DNA from: Synergistaceae bacterium
Lineage (GTDB): Bacteria > Synergistota > Synergistia > Synergistales > Synergistaceae
Assembly: GCA_031290815.1 (NCBI GenBank)
Contig: JAISLO010000167.1
Span: 1 to 15,517 of the forward strand
DNA length: 15,517 nt
Direction of reading: 5' to 3'
Part shown: positions 15,401 through 15,517 of the stretch, piece after piece
Layout of the letters: every line of letters starts with the position of its first letter
Position numbering within the stretch: position 1 is the first letter of the stretch
The notes under the pieces: generated by a model
Database searches by the model: none
What the model was told of the DNA's origin: nothing
What the model saw: the letters and a program-made list of their open reading frames with translations, nothing else
Made by a program: the position numbers and the translations under genes

Positions 15401-15517
15401 TTATATTACCATCGCTCCGCCGGCCGCGGACTCGCCGTGAATCTGGCGCAACATGGTCACGCAGATCTCGAGAGCCCTCTTGCCATCCCTCAGACCGACC
15501 AGCGGTTCGCGTCCCTC
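15401..15517 (-). CDS. Probable Gfo/Idh/MocA-type oxidoreductase, C-terminal end only
   Basis: Read on the minus strand, the last 38 codons of a gene enter from the right edge and end at TAA (15403-15401). The visible sequence, EPLVGLRDGKRALEICVTMLRQIHGE, has the look of the C-terminal helix of Gfo/Idh/MocA oxidoreductases (NAD(P)-dependent sugar or inositol dehydrogenases), where a segment like EPLVDGEDGLRALEL is common. The diagnostic nucleotide-binding domain is outside the window, so the call is tentative. It converges on the flagellar operon and probably shares its terminator. Confidence 0.5.
   Translation of the reverse strand, partial: EGREPLVGLRDGKRALEICVTMLRQIHGESAAGGAMVI

Noticed and set aside
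1..15517. tRNA, rRNA, CRISPR array, toxin-antitoxin or defence genes
   Set aside because: By reading both strands I saw no tandem repeat-spacer pattern, RNA gene or known defence-family motif. Nearly all the window is covered by housekeeping or flagellar genes.

Overview
The window looks like ordinary chromosomal DNA from a flagellated, double-membraned (diderm) bacterium, most likely of the phylum Synergistota; that assignment is an inference. Evidence: FlgA, FlgH and FlgI (the P- and L-ring system) need an outer membrane. A Firmicutes-like mreB/mbl-flgF-flgG order and lepA-hemW pairing are present. Glycyl-tRNA synthetase is the split alpha/beta form. The DNA is fairly GC-rich, yet coding regions use many ATA (Ile) and AGG (Arg) codons, and three genes begin with TTG. 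No phage, transposase, CRISPR, tRNA or rRNA gene is seen.

Layout. Positions 1-1109 lie on the minus strand: a zinc-dependent nucleoside/nucleotide deaminase cut by the left edge, preceded by a lone GspG-type major pseudopilin. A 212-bp divergent control region (1110-1321) follows. From 1322 all genes are on the plus strand until 15269. Block A (1322-5792) holds lepA, hemW and a DJ-1/PfpI-family gene, tightly packed with overlapping ends, then a membrane-anchored alpha/beta hydrolase after a short hairpin-containing gap. A 322-bp, AT-rich gap (5793-6114) contains a 14-codon micro-ORF, a long imperfect inverted repeat (5849-6002) and a strong sigma-70-type promoter. Block B (6115-9086) is glyQ-glyS with an ATGA overlap. 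Block C (9215-15269) is mreB-flgF-flgG-flgA-flgH-flgI-flgJ, the distal rod and L/P-ring gene set, closed by a strong, probably bidirectional, intrinsic terminator (15292-15333). At the right edge is the C-terminal end of a minus-strand protein that resembles a Gfo/Idh/MocA-type oxidoreductase.

How the genes work together. LepA (ribosomal elongation factor 4) and GlyQS serve translation. HemW is a radical-SAM protein connected with heme handling. MreB directs cell-wall elongation. FlgF and FlgG build the rod, the single-domain FlgJ acts as a rod-binding/cap protein, FlgA assists P-ring assembly, FlgI is the P ring and FlgH the L ring.

No clearly undescribed multi-gene system is visible. The most interesting non-genic signal is the long inverted repeat upstream of the glyQ promoter. 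Other points worth checking are a possible indel at the gspG 3' end, a FlgH without a recognisable lipobox, and a FlgJ that lacks the muramidase domain.
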